Shown here piece after piece: positions 17,457 through 25,613 of a stretch of 48,746 nt of DNA. This stretch comes from Flavobacteriales bacterium (GTDB taxonomy: Bacteria; Bacteroidota; Bacteroidia; Flavobacteriales_D; Crocinitomicaceae). Numbering within the stretch: the stretch's first letter is position 1; each line of letters opens with the position of its first letter. The notes under the pieces are model-generated. The model saw only the letters and a program-made list of their open reading frames with translations, had not been told where the DNA came from and searched no databases. The translations under genes and the position numbers were made by a program. Location: assembly GCA_947460825.1 (NCBI GenBank), contig CANHHA010000021.1, forward strand, positions 1-48,746, in the 5' to 3' direction.

Positions 17457-17479
17457 GGGGGCATTAGCCCCCTTTTTTT
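17457..17479 (+). terminator. Rho-independent terminator after rpsT
   Basis: Stem GGGGGC (17457-17462), ATTA loop, GCCCCC (17467-17472), then seven T (17473-17479). It is followed one base later by the promoter box of the next gene. Confidence 0.92.
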
Positions 17480-17480
17480 G

Positions 17481-17488
17481 TATGTTTG
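17481..17488 (+). promoter_or_regulatory. TAnnTTTG promoter box of the porin-like gene
   Basis: TATGTTTG lies only 4 nt before the ATG at 17493, right behind the rpsT terminator. It implies a nearly leaderless transcript. No clear -33 TTG is present because that region is the terminator hairpin. Confidence 0.6.
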
Positions 17489-17492
17489 TCCT

Positions 17493-19220
17493 ATGAAAAT
17501 CCATGCGTTTCTTGCATGTTTTATGTTGTTTTTTGGGCCTAAATACGTGGCTCAGGTTCTGTTAATAGACACAATTCTTCCGAATACTTCCTTTTTAAGC
17601 ACCGTTGATTCCATCGAGCACTTCACGAGCTCAAGTCGTTCCACCCTCCCTTCGCTAGGGTTACATGGGGGCGTGTTCATGGATCCCCTTATTGCATATC
17701 GGCCCCTGGGCGTATTGATGCATCCGCATTCATTTTCTGAACAACCCATTCGATTTACTGCCTTGCCTTTGCTAGGATTTGCCTATGGATTTGGTACGCA
17801 AGGAAGTCAACATCTGAAATTTGCATACGCACAATCCTTCCAACATGCTTGGCTCTTAAATATACATTACGAAGGACATGGGTCCAGCGCTTTTTTGCGC
17901 AATAATGCTTGGAAACAGCGAAATTATCGATTTGATATTGCCAACATAGGCAATCGTTATCAGACTAAACTTACCGTAGAAGGATTGACCGATCAACGGC
18001 AGTTCTCGGGAGGGATTCAGGTGGATTCATTGGCTGCCAGTTTCCCGTTAGCATTGATTCCTGTGCGTAAAGACAGCTGTAATTCTAATTGGCGCATGCA
18101 GCGTATTTCTTGGCAGCAATCCATTGATTTATTAGATGATTCAACGCGGTTTTTAGGACTAATTCATCGAAGTACCCTTGCCCTTCAACGCAGAGTTTAC
18201 GCAGAACAAGACACGCTCCATGGGTTGTATCCGAATATTTACGTTGATTCCAGTAACACCCTCGACCGATACGAACGTGTGAGTACAACGCATCAGTTGG
18301 GCGTGGGATTTTCAGGGACGAAATTTTCGGTAACAGCAGCGTTGGTGGGGGATTATTGGCGAATGCGAATGGCTGGTGCTCAACACGATACCTTAGAACT
18401 GGGGGTGTTAAGTGATTTTTCCGTTACCTTGAGTTCTTGGTTGTTTTCAGCGCGTTTGGCACAGAATATCCGTGGTGGTTTTGGTGCCATTCAGATCGGT
18501 TTGAATGCGAAAGGACCTATTTCGAGTACACATCAAGTGCAAATCAGTGCTTTTCAAGGAAATATTGCACCCGATGTATTGCAGCGCTTTTATTACGGAA
18601 ATACGCTTCAGTATCAGATGCAAAATCCAGGATTACAAGGCCTGCTCCAAGTGAAGGGAGTGGTGGAAGGATCCGTTGTGGGGCTTTTGTATGAGATGCG
18701 GGTTAGTGGACTTCGTACACAAGATGTTTATCAGTTTAATGGAACGTCTTGGGTTCAAAATACAACGGAATCAAGCAGAAGCTTAGCGGTGTTTGAGTTG
18801 AGTGTAAAGAAATCATTTCGCGGGCTAGTGTTAAGTCCAATGTTTCGCTACTTATTCATGAAGAATGCAGTCTTTCCTACCCTCATCACTGGGGGAAGTG
18901 TCGGTTATGATGGATTCGTATCCAAAACTAAAAACTTGTATCTATTTTCAAAGATTAGCTATCAATACGTAAATAGGTATACGCCGCTTGCTATAGATCC
19001 ACAGTTACTTGTAATGCAATTAATCCCATCAGGATCATCTTCTTTTGCCTACCACAACGTGTCTGCTACCCTTGGGTTTAAGGTAAAAACCTTTAGATTG
19101 TTCGTTTCAGGAGCTAATTTAGGTTCCTTGTGGATGAATCGTGCACAACCGCTGTACACCCATTTTCCAATACCGAGTTGGCAATTACAGCTGGGATTGA
19201 TTTGGGAGTTTTGGAATTAA
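17493..19220 (+). CDS. Putative porin-type outer membrane beta-barrel (Porin_10-like)
   Basis: 575 residues from the ATG at 17493 (MKIHAFLACFMLFF...). A longer frame from 17451 would put its start before the rpsT terminator stem and is rejected. A signal peptide ends near KYVAQ. After a linker the protein alternates amphipathic strands separated by turns (for example LLGFAYGFGTQGSQHLKFAYAQ, LNIHYEGHG), and it ends in an aromatic-terminated strand, WQLQLGLIWEFWN, as outer membrane barrels do. Layout and length resemble the Bacteroidota Putative porin family (PF14121). The solute is unknown. It is transcribed on its own. Confidence 0.75.
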   Translation: MKIHAFLACFMLFFGPKYVAQVLLIDTILPNTSFLSTVDSIEHFTSSSRSTLPSLGLHGGVFMDPLIAYRPLGVLMHPHSFSEQPIRFTALPLLGFAYGFGTQGSQHLKFAYAQSFQHAWLLNIHYEGHGSSAFLRNNAWKQRNYRFDIANIGNRYQTKLTVEGLTDQRQFSGGIQVDSLAASFPLALIPVRKDSCNSNWRMQRISWQQSIDLLDDSTRFLGLIHRSTLALQRRVYAEQDTLHGLYPNIYVDSSNTLDRYERVSTTHQLGVGFSGTKFSVTAALVGDYWRMRMAGAQHDTLELGVLSDFSVTLSSWLFSARLAQNIRGGFGAIQIGLNAKGPISSTHQVQISAFQGNIAPDVLQRFYYGNTLQYQMQNPGLQGLLQVKGVVEGSVVGLLYEMRVSGLRTQDVYQFNGTSWVQNTTESSRSLAVFELSVKKSFRGLVLSPMFRYLFMKNAVFPTLITGGSVGYDGFVSKTKNLYLFSKISYQYVNRYTPLAIDPQLLVMQLIPSGSSSFAYHNVSATLGFKVKTFRLFVSGANLGSLWMNRAQPLYTHFPIPSWQLQLGLIWEFWN

Positions 19221-19235
19221 TGCTATACGCATTAC

Positions 19236-21296
19236 TTATGATTTCATGCGTAATAAGGTGTAAATCATGAATGTAATGGTCAAAGAAAAAGTAACCGTAT
19301 AAACCCAGGACATAAAAAGGTTATTGTTGGCAACACTTTGAAAAATCCCTTGAAATTGCAGACAAGACAAGACGGTTAGCAGAAGCGTCATGAACAAATC
19401 GCTCCGATCTTCTCGTTTTGTTTTTCGTTCATCAACTATGTGCTTTAATTCATCCAGATTCGCTTCTATTTCTTGAATCATTATGGAGTGATTTCTTTCC
19501 GTACTGCAAAATTGAAAGAGATTTTTTTCGGTTTTGTAATGAAAGATATTATTCACCACTCCTTTTAATAAGGCATGTTCCGCTTGTTTTCTTTCTTCTA
19601 ATAAAACATGAGTTGCCTGAGTTGAAAATTCGAGGTCAGAAAGTTTCTTTAGGGTAGATTCTAAATAAAATGTGTTATTATTCAACGCGGCATTCGGAAT
19701 CAGTAAGTAAGGACTTATCCCAATGTTTTCAAGGACCGATTCGAACATTTCATCTTCATGACAAAGATTTAACATGATTCCGCGATTAATAAACAACAGA
19801 TAGCTGTTGTCCCCTTTTAATAATTGCAGGGTATCAACCACCTCGTCAAATCCCATTCGATTGTAGTCGAAAATCCCTAAGGCAAAACCGCACATTAAAT
19901 TAAGGAATGTGGTATATGATTCATCGTTGTTATATTTCGTATTCAGTGCGATGTTTGGGCTGTTTGGATTTGAAAACGACTCGGTCAGTTCATCGTAAAA
20001 CTCACCCCAATTTAATTGGATTTGATTGTTATTACTTATAATTTCAGCGGTATCAAGTTGAATAATTCCGGAGCCTATGCTGATGGGTGTTTCTGTTAGA
20101 TTAAGTGTGCTACTAATAAAATCAGATAGGTTCATCTTTTCGCCACCCGGTTTCGAAAACTGAATGTTATCCTTGAGTCCGGTACGTTCTTGGCTACTAC
20201 CGAAGTAAGATGAGAGTTTTATAATTTCCAATTCACTAAAATAGTCGTCTTCACAATTCATGAGCGTAACGGACCAAACGGTGTTCTCTGAGGCATGAAA
20301 GTGCGTTTGAGAAATCTTAAGATTGGCTTGAATTGTTGTTCGTTCATTGGCCATGTGATTCGTTCGGCCTTCTGAGTGGAAGGCGTAGATTGGCGGGAAA
20401 TGAATTTGAATAGGTGCTATGGAGAGCTCAGGAAGAAACCTACTAGTAATCGGACGGTCTCGTTGAAAGTGGTAGGATAATAAATCGGTTTCATAGGAGT
20501 GAAATTGTTCGCAGGGCACCTCGTTTATTTGTTTTGGTGTTTCATGCGATAGTTGAATGCATAGTGATACACGCTTGAATTGAATAGCGGAGCTTTCTTG
20601 TATTGGAATTTCTTGTGTGGAAATATTTGATTGGTTCATTTCGAGATGATTTAGTTCATTTAACATAGACTCATATTCAATGCAACCATCGGTTTCAGCG
20701 CCAAGGTTGACGTAAAAGTGATATAAAAACGCACGAATATACTGTTTGTTAATTAGGGAATACGCTTTTGAAAACGGATAATATAGTAGAAACAAATTTG
20801 AAACACATGCTTTCTCTTTAGATAAAGGGGGTTGAACATATCGAATGGGAATCCACTTTACTCCAAAATGTCTGAAATGTGATAGTCTTGTATACGGATC
20901 GAATGAATCGGTATGTGTTTGCCACGGAATATTTGATTCTAAAAATACGCCCTTACAGTCCGTATTGATTGAACGAACGAGTAGGGGTAATTCTTCGCAA
21001 ATTAATTGTTTTCCGATTCCTTGATTTCTTGCATCAGGTTTAACTAACAGATAAATGAGGTGAAACCACGTATTCTCATAGATGTCTAATACCATTCCGC
21101 CAAGGATTCTTTCATTCGAATAGGTAAGTGCAATCAGTGAACGTAGCGGTTGATTGTCTTGATTGATACGAGCACAAATATCATTAAAACTCTCGCGTTC
21201 GTTTACGTCGGGAAATGCGTCATAATATAAGCGTTCAAAGTCACCGAGAAGTGCCTTGTTTTCATGAATTGCACCTTGGGTGTCAATGCGTAACAT
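19236..21296 (-). CDS. GNAT acetyltransferase fused to a large domain and a C-terminal two-helix membrane module
   Basis: 686 residues. The N-terminal 160 residues form a GNAT domain: the acetyl-CoA motif A is LLVKPDARNQGIGKQL, with R90-x-x-G93-x-G95. A middle region (about 165-440) is rich in strands and polar residues and matches nothing I know. From about 440 a second alpha/beta segment leads into a long helical, coiled-coil-like stretch (about 560-628, ending DERKTKREDRSD), then two hydrophobic helices (about 632-652 and 660-682) and a short basic end. The coiled-coil plus two-helix end is reminiscent of CorA-type channels, but the GMN signature is absent. It lies 12 nt downstream of sucD. 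Membrane anchoring of an acetyltransferase is inferred. Confidence 0.75.
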   Translation of the reverse strand: MLRIDTQGAIHENKALLGDFERLYYDAFPDVNERESFNDICARINQDNQPLRSLIALTYSNERILGGMVLDIYENTWFHLIYLLVKPDARNQGIGKQLICEELPLLVRSINTDCKGVFLESNIPWQTHTDSFDPYTRLSHFRHFGVKWIPIRYVQPPLSKEKACVSNLFLLYYPFSKAYSLINKQYIRAFLYHFYVNLGAETDGCIEYESMLNELNHLEMNQSNISTQEIPIQESSAIQFKRVSLCIQLSHETPKQINEVPCEQFHSYETDLLSYHFQRDRPITSRFLPELSIAPIQIHFPPIYAFHSEGRTNHMANERTTIQANLKISQTHFHASENTVWSVTLMNCEDDYFSELEIIKLSSYFGSSQERTGLKDNIQFSKPGGEKMNLSDFISSTLNLTETPISIGSGIIQLDTAEIISNNNQIQLNWGEFYDELTESFSNPNSPNIALNTKYNNDESYTTFLNLMCGFALGIFDYNRMGFDEVVDTLQLLKGDNSYLLFINRGIMLNLCHEDEMFESVLENIGISPYLLIPNAALNNNTFYLESTLKKLSDLEFSTQATHVLLEERKQAEHALLKGVVNNIFHYKTEKNLFQFCSTERNHSIMIQEIEANLDELKHIVDERKTKREDRSDLFMTLLLTVLSCLQFQGIFQSVANNNLFMSWVYTVTFSLTITFMIYTLLRMKS

Positions 21297-21301
21297 GAGT
21301 C

Positions 21302-21320
21302 ATAACTGCTATGCAGTTAT
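21302..21320 (-). other. Inverted repeat at the sucD stop codon
   Basis: ATAACTGC (21302-21309), TAT, GCAGTTAT (21313-21320): 8-bp perfect arms with a 3-base loop. It spans the TAG of sucD and ends 5 nt upstream of the ATG of the GNAT gene. There is no T-tract, so it is not a typical terminator; mRNA end protection or attenuation is possible. Confidence 0.45.
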
Positions 21321-22187
21321 ACCCATTACCTCCGCCATTTTGATGCCGATGTGCGCTGGAGAATCCACCACATGGATCCCACATTCACGCATAATTCGTT
21401 TCTTAGCTTCAGCGGTATCATCTGTTCCGCCAACAATGGCGCCAGCATGACCCATGGTGCGGCCTTTTGGAGCGGTTTCTCCTGCAATGAAACCAACTAC
21501 AGGTTTAGTGCCATGTTCTTTGATCCAACGTGCGGCAATGGCTTCTAAGTTTCCGCCAATTTCACCAATCATTACGATCCCTTCAGTTTCAGGATCATTC
21601 ATCAATAATTCAACGGCTTCTTTCGTAGTTGTTCCAATAATTGGATCTCCACCAATTCCAATAGCTGTAGTGATTCCTAGTCCTGCTTTTGCTACTTGGT
21701 CGGCTGCTTCATAGGTAAGGGTTCCTGATTTAGAAACAATTCCGATTTTTCCTGTTTTGAAAACAAAACCAGGCATAATTCCTACTTTCGCCTCGCCTGC
21801 GGTAATTACTCCAGGGCAATTCGGTCCGATTAAGCGACAGTCGAAGCCATTAATGTATTCTTTGACGTTAACCATATCTTTCACTGGAATGCCTTCCGTG
21901 ATGCATACAATAACTTTAATTCCTGCTTCTGCTGCTTCCATAATTGCATCGGCTGCAAAGGCAGGCGGTACAAAAATAATCGATACATCTGCGCCTGTGT
22001 TGGTTACCGCATCACTTACTGTATTAAATACTGGTCTGTCTAAATGGGTTGACCCACCTTTACCAGGAGTAACACCCCCTACTACATTAGTACCATATTC
22101 AATCATTTGACCGGCATGGAATGTTCCTTCGCTGCCTGTAAAACCTTGAACTATAACTTTAGACGATTTGTTTACCAGTACACTCAT
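21309..22187 (-). CDS. sucD: Succinyl-CoA synthetase (ADP-forming) subunit alpha
   Basis: 292 residues, family length. The CoA-binding Rossmann domain opens with [12 protein letters not shown] and GGVTPGKGG, and the ligase domain carries GHAGAIVGG with the phosphorylated catalytic histidine at about H247. The enzyme forms succinyl-CoA or makes ATP from it in the citric acid cycle, as an alpha/beta complex; sucC is not in this window, so the subunits are encoded apart. A good promoter precedes it. An 8-bp hairpin overlaps its stop codon (21302-21320). Confidence 0.96.
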   Translation of the reverse strand: MSVLVNKSSKVIVQGFTGSEGTFHAGQMIEYGTNVVGGVTPGKGGSTHLDRPVFNTVSDAVTNTGADVSIIFVPPAFAADAIMEAAEAGIKVIVCITEGIPVKDMVNVKEYINGFDCRLIGPNCPGVITAGEAKVGIMPGFVFKTGKIGIVSKSGTLTYEAADQVAKAGLGITTAIGIGGDPIIGTTTKEAVELLMNDPETEGIVMIGEIGGNLEAIAARWIKEHGTKPVVGFIAGETAPKGRTMGHAGAIVGGTDDTAEAKKRIMRECGIHVVDSPAHIGIKMAEVMGITA

Positions 22188-22208
22188 TATTATCTATTTA
22201 TTTAATCA

Positions 22209-22241
22209 CAAAAATACACATTGTCTTTCAATTCAGTGCAA
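22209..22241 (-). promoter_or_regulatory. Promoter of sucD
   Basis: On the minus strand TATTTTTG (22216-22209) matches TAnnTTTG, with a TTG (22241-22239) 22 bp upstream; spacing is slightly long. It lies 21 nt before the ATG at 22187. The -33 part falls inside the end of the upstream methyltransferase gene. Confidence 0.55.
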
Positions 22242-22937
22242 GGTTAATTGCGCTAAAAAATGATGTTCATCGATTTCGAGTCGTTTACAGTTGAATCCAA
22301 CCGAGCTGGCGATGTGGTGTAGACTCTCATAATCAATATACAACCATTCAAAGACATCGGTAGATGCTTTTTTATAGTGCAGTTGAAATTTAAAGTTCCC
22401 GTAATATGCGGCATTTAAATCCATCCAATAAGATCCATCTTCTTCTTCATAGAGAAAGGCCACATCTGAGGAATCGCACAAGATTTGACCTCCTGGATTT
22501 AAGAGTGTTTTTAGGTGCGCTAAAAAATCTGGAAGTTTTTCTTTGGTGCCCGCTATTCCAATACCGTTCATGAGCAATAACAGGGTGTCATACGTTTCAC
22601 CTTGAAGGTCTTGAATATCCATACAGCGCGCTGCTATATCCATTGAATTCAAGTAGCTTACTGCACCGGGAGAGGTATCAATGGCCTGTATTTCATGTCC
22701 CAACTCACTTAAGTAAATGCTGTGTGGACCGGCTCCCGCGCCTACGTCTAGTATTTTTCCAGAGCATATAGACATTGCTTTTTGCTCCAAGGCCGGCATT
22801 TCTTCATAGGTTCGAAAAAGCACTTCCACAGGGATGATATCGTCGTCACATAAATCTGCCGTTACGACAATATCTGCTGGTTTTTTGGTTTTTATATAGT
22901 CTTGTATGGCCAGGCCAATTGGGTCATGCGTTGCCAT
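22233..22937 (-). CDS. Class I SAM-dependent methyltransferase
   Basis: 234 residues. Motif I ILDVGAGAGPHSIYL (about 62-76) binds S-adenosylmethionine, with the acidic strand-2 residue in IQAIDTSPGAV and a motif IV-like YDTLLLLMNGIGI. The substrate is not deducible; the fold fits the Methyltransf_11/25 group. Its ATG shares one base with the stop of the pRiA4b ORF-3-like gene upstream (TAATG), so the two are translationally coupled. sucD follows 45 nt downstream with its own promoter. Confidence 0.88.
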   Translation of the reverse strand: MATHDPIGLAIQDYIKTKKPADIVVTADLCDDDIIPVEVLFRTYEEMPALEQKAMSICSGKILDVGAGAGPHSIYLSELGHEIQAIDTSPGAVSYLNSMDIAARCMDIQDLQGETYDTLLLLMNGIGIAGTKEKLPDFLAHLKTLLNPGGQILCDSSDVAFLYEEEDGSYWMDLNAAYYGNFKFQLHYKKASTDVFEWLYIDYESLHHIASSVGFNCKRLEIDEHHFLAQLTLH

Positions 22938-23506
22938 TAGTATTCGTATTCATTGAAATCCGTGAAATCTTCTTCGTTATAATCATCGTCGTAATCGTTA
23001 AATCCTAAATCGTCTTCCTCTTCGTCAGCTCCTGCTATTTCGGATCCACCACCACTGGCGAAAAAATCTTCTTCGAGGGCTTCCTTTGAATGTTCCGTTG
23101 GGGCATTGCCGATGGATAGAATCGTTTGCGCTTCTTCGGGATTTTCGGTTTCACGGCCTATGAGCTCAATGAGAAAAATCCACATGCGCATAAAATCATA
23201 GACTAAGATGAATTTTTGATTCGGCTCACTCACAAAGTCTTTCAAAATTGCTTTATTCATGACATTTGCGGGGGCATCAAGCGCATCATCATCGTATGAC
23301 ATATCCATGAGGTTAATTTCATGACCTTTATCCCATGCATCGTCAGACACATAGAAACTGGCCATTTGATCTCCCTTAAACTCAAAAGCCGCCATGATTG
23401 CATGATAGAACGCTTCGAAATTGCTCTCATTAGAAATAAGCACATCGCGAAATACTTCATCGTTGTGCTCTGAGTCTAACAATACTCTGAATTTTAAACC
23501 GGGCAT
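22937..23506 (-). CDS. Plasmid pRiA4b ORF-3-like family protein with acidic C-terminus
   Basis: 189 residues. The first 120 residues follow the PRiA4_ORF3 pattern (PF07929): KFRVLLDSEHNDEVFRDVLISNESNFEAFYHAI, FYVSDDAWDKG, then FILVYDFMRMWIFLIELIG. The function of this domain is unknown; it occurs on plasmids and in IS1096 passengers, but chromosomal Bacteroidota copies like this are common and show no transposase nearby. The last 50 residues are strongly acidic (Asp/Glu/Tyr-rich). It is the first gene of a two-gene unit with the methyltransferase and has a good promoter. Confidence 0.82.
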   Translation of the reverse strand: MPGLKFRVLLDSEHNDEVFRDVLISNESNFEAFYHAIMAAFEFKGDQMASFYVSDDAWDKGHEINLMDMSYDDDALDAPANVMNKAILKDFVSEPNQKFILVYDFMRMWIFLIELIGRETENPEEAQTILSIGNAPTEHSKEALEEDFFASGGGSEIAGADEEEDDLGFNDYDDDYNEEDFTDFNEYEY

Positions 23507-23519
23507 TTATTTTTTTTTA

Positions 23520-23551
23520 CAAAGTTATTTATTTAGTGGAAACAGGAACAA
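23520..23551 (-). promoter_or_regulatory. Promoter of the pRiA4b-like/methyltransferase unit
   Basis: Minus-strand TTG (23551-23549), 21 bp, then TAACTTTG (23527-23520), a full TAnnTTTG match, 13 nt before the ATG at 23506. It overlaps the 3' end of the CCA-adding enzyme gene. Confidence 0.7.
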
Positions 23552-24953
23552 GTCCAAGATGGTTCGCTTGGGCAATCATTTCGCGGGATGCATCTTCAAA
23601 GGTGTTTTCTATTTTTCCTTCTAGAATTGCCTCTTTGATCGCGGATTTTATAATACCAATTTCTGCACATGAACCAATTCCGTAGTAAGACATGATATAT
23701 TCACCCGTGACTGGAGGTTGGAAATTTCGAATCCGATCCTTTTCTTCTACGAGCTTTAGTTTTTCGCCTACCAATTCGAAATTTTTGCGATAACGCTTCA
23801 CTTTGAAATCGTTCTTCGAAGTGATGTCTGCACTGCAGAGGGTCATGAGGTCATCAATATCGTCTCCCGCCTCGGACAATAATCTTCGAATTGCCGAATC
23901 GGTAACAGATCCCTTAACAAGTGCAATTGGCCGCAGATGAAGCCGCACCAGTTTTTGAACGTATTTCATTTTTCCATCCAATGGAAGTGTTAATCGTTTA
24001 AATATCCTTGGTACCATGCGCGCACCTAATTCTTCATGTCCATGAAAAGTCCAACCCAATTGGGGGTCGTAGCGTTTAGTGGGCGGTTTAGCGATGTCGT
24101 GCATCAAGGCAGCCCAACGAAGCCATAGATTATCGGTATGAAGGCAAATATTGTCTAATACCTCCAAGGTGTGGTCAAAGTTGTCTTTATGGCTATGGCC
24201 GTTGATGGTTTCAATTCCACTCAGTGCGAGCATTTCCGGGAAAATATGAGGAAGAAGTCCACTCGCTTTTAAAAGATAAAATCCCCGAGAAGGTTTTTCG
24301 GACATTAATATTTTATTCAATTCCGTGGAAATCCGCTCCATGGAGACAATGGAGAGTCGTTCGTGTTGTTGTTGGATGGCTTCGAGCGAAGGGCCTGCAA
24401 TGCTAAAGTTGAGCTGGGTTGCAAATCGAATGGCACGCATCATTCGAAGGGGGTCGTCTGAGTAGGTAACCACAGGATCGAGTGGGGTTCTCAGAATTCC
24501 GAGATCTAAATCTTTCAATCCATTAAAGGGGTCTTCGAGCACCCCAAAATGATTTTGATGAAGGTTGAAAGCCAAGGCATTTACGGTGAAATCTCGCCGC
24601 AATTGATCATCCTGCAGGGATCCGGGAACGGTAGCAGGATTTCTTGAATCTTCGGTGTATGATTCTTTTCTGGCTCCAACAAATTCAACATCCAGGTCTT
24701 TGTATCGAAAATGTGCCGTACCGTAGCGCTTGTAAATGGAAAGGTTTTTAACCCTGAGTTTGTTGGCAACTTGCGCCGCAAATGCAGGGCCATCTCCCAC
24801 CACTACGATGTCTATGTCTTTACACGGTCGCCCAAGGAGGGAGTCACGCACGTAGCCGCCAATGACAAAGGCAGGAATGTGTTGTGTGGAGCTAAGTTCA
24901 GATACGACTTTAAATACGGGGTGTTGAAGAAATTGGGAATAGGCTTCGGGCAT
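23529..24953 (-). CDS. cca: CCA tRNA nucleotidyltransferase / poly(A) polymerase family, HD-domain type
   Basis: 474 residues from the ATG at 24953 (MPEAYSQFL). The nucleotidyltransferase core shows GGYVRDSLLGRPCKDIDIVV (about 32-51; the D-x-D metal ligands are 46-48) and QLRRDFTVNALAFN. The RNA-binding neck region DDPLRMMRAIRFATQL follows, and then an HD domain with HTLEVLDN and LMHDIAKP. The enzyme adds or repairs the 3' CCA of tRNAs; the second tRNA-Glu here lacks an encoded CCA and would depend on it. Its promoter box lies directly behind the terminator of the RRM gene. Confidence 0.93.
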   Translation of the reverse strand: MPEAYSQFLQHPVFKVVSELSSTQHIPAFVIGGYVRDSLLGRPCKDIDIVVVGDGPAFAAQVANKLRVKNLSIYKRYGTAHFRYKDLDVEFVGARKESYTEDSRNPATVPGSLQDDQLRRDFTVNALAFNLHQNHFGVLEDPFNGLKDLDLGILRTPLDPVVTYSDDPLRMMRAIRFATQLNFSIAGPSLEAIQQQHERLSIVSMERISTELNKILMSEKPSRGFYLLKASGLLPHIFPEMLALSGIETINGHSHKDNFDHTLEVLDNICLHTDNLWLRWAALMHDIAKPPTKRYDPQLGWTFHGHEELGARMVPRIFKRLTLPLDGKMKYVQKLVRLHLRPIALVKGSVTDSAIRRLLSEAGDDIDDLMTLCSADITSKNDFKVKRYRKNFELVGEKLKLVEEKDRIRNFQPPVTGEYIMSYYGIGSCAEIGIIKSAIKEAILEGKIENTFEDASREMIAQANHLGLVPVSTK

Positions 24954-24958
24954 GAATA

Positions 24959-24966
24959 CAAAAGTA
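24959..24966 (-). promoter_or_regulatory. TAnnTTTG promoter box of the CCA-adding enzyme gene
   Basis: Minus-strand TACTTTTG (24966-24959), 5 nt before the ATG at 24953 and directly after the T-tract of the upstream terminator. The transcript would be nearly leaderless. No -33 TTG is visible. Confidence 0.55.
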
Positions 24967-24967
24967 C

Positions 24968-24994
24968 AAAAAAAGGCCAATCGATTGATTGGCC
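24968..24994 (-). terminator. Rho-independent terminator after the RRM gene
   Basis: Minus strand: GGCCAATC (24994-24987), AATC loop, GATTGGCC (24982-24975), then seven T (24974-24968). It starts 19 nt after the stop at 25014. Confidence 0.88.
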
Positions 24995-25013
24995 ATATGC
25001 TTAGTAATGCTAT

Positions 25014-25568
25014 TTACTCATCTTCATCTTCGTCCTCAAACGAAAACAAACTTCCTGATAAATCTTCGTCGTCATCGTCATCAAAAAAACGGTCTTTTTT
25101 CCCGCTTTTTTTATACGCATCCATTTTTGGTTTTTTTGAACGGTCCACTTCGGCATCCGGTTTTCGTTCTTTTTCTTTAGGGATTATTTTTTTCCTTGGA
25201 TCGGTTGCATTTGGATCAAAGGGAGTAGGTACGAAACCTTCCGATGCAGGTTTTCTATTTTCTGGTTGATAACCCTCCGTTCGTCGAGGCGCTTCAGGTC
25301 TAGGACCTTGATTTCGGGTATCACCCCGGTCTTCCGCTTTTTTTATTGCAATGGGTCGGCCATTGATAGAAAAGCCATCAAGAGCTTCAATCGCTGCTGT
25401 TCCTTCGGATTCATCATCCATTTCAATAAAACCAAAGCCACGTGAGCGACCCGATTCTTTGTCGATAGCTACGGTTGCTTTGTTAACTTTTCCGTATGGC
25501 TCAAAGAGCGAACGCAATTGTGCGTTGTCGACACCAAAGTCAAGTTTGGCAACGAAAATACTGATCAT
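25014..25568 (-). CDS. RNA-binding protein with one RRM domain and an acidic tail
   Basis: 184 residues. The RRM occupies residues 1-80 with RNP2 IFVAKL (4-9) and RNP1 RGFGFIEM (43-50), both with the aromatic residues that stack on RNA. A proline/charge-rich linker follows, then a basic stretch (KKPKMDAYKKSGKKDR) and a run of aspartates and glutamates ending the protein. Most bacterial RRM proteins end near residue 90-100; this one has about 100 extra disordered-looking residues. Bacteroidota RRM proteins bind mRNA and affect glycan-use operons in some species; the target here is unknown. The gene is monocistronic with a terminator. Confidence 0.9.
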   Translation of the reverse strand: MISIFVAKLDFGVDNAQLRSLFEPYGKVNKATVAIDKESGRSRGFGFIEMDDESEGTAAIEALDGFSINGRPIAIKKAEDRGDTRNQGPRPEAPRRTEGYQPENRKPASEGFVPTPFDPNATDPRKKIIPKEKERKPDAEVDRSKKPKMDAYKKSGKKDRFFDDDDDEDLSGSLFSFEDEDEDE

Positions 25569-25613
25569 AACAGGTTAGACACGTTTAAAAATTATTTAAC
25601 ACGCCGAATTTAT

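Noticed and set aside
17451..17492. Earlier ATG for the porin-like gene
   Set aside because: It lies just before and runs through the rpsT terminator hairpin, upstream of the promoter box at 17481; the ATG at 17493 opens a proper signal peptide.
22937..23506. IS1096 or plasmid-derived mobile element
   Set aside because: Only the pRiA4b ORF-3-like domain matches; no transposase, terminal repeats or target duplication are visible.
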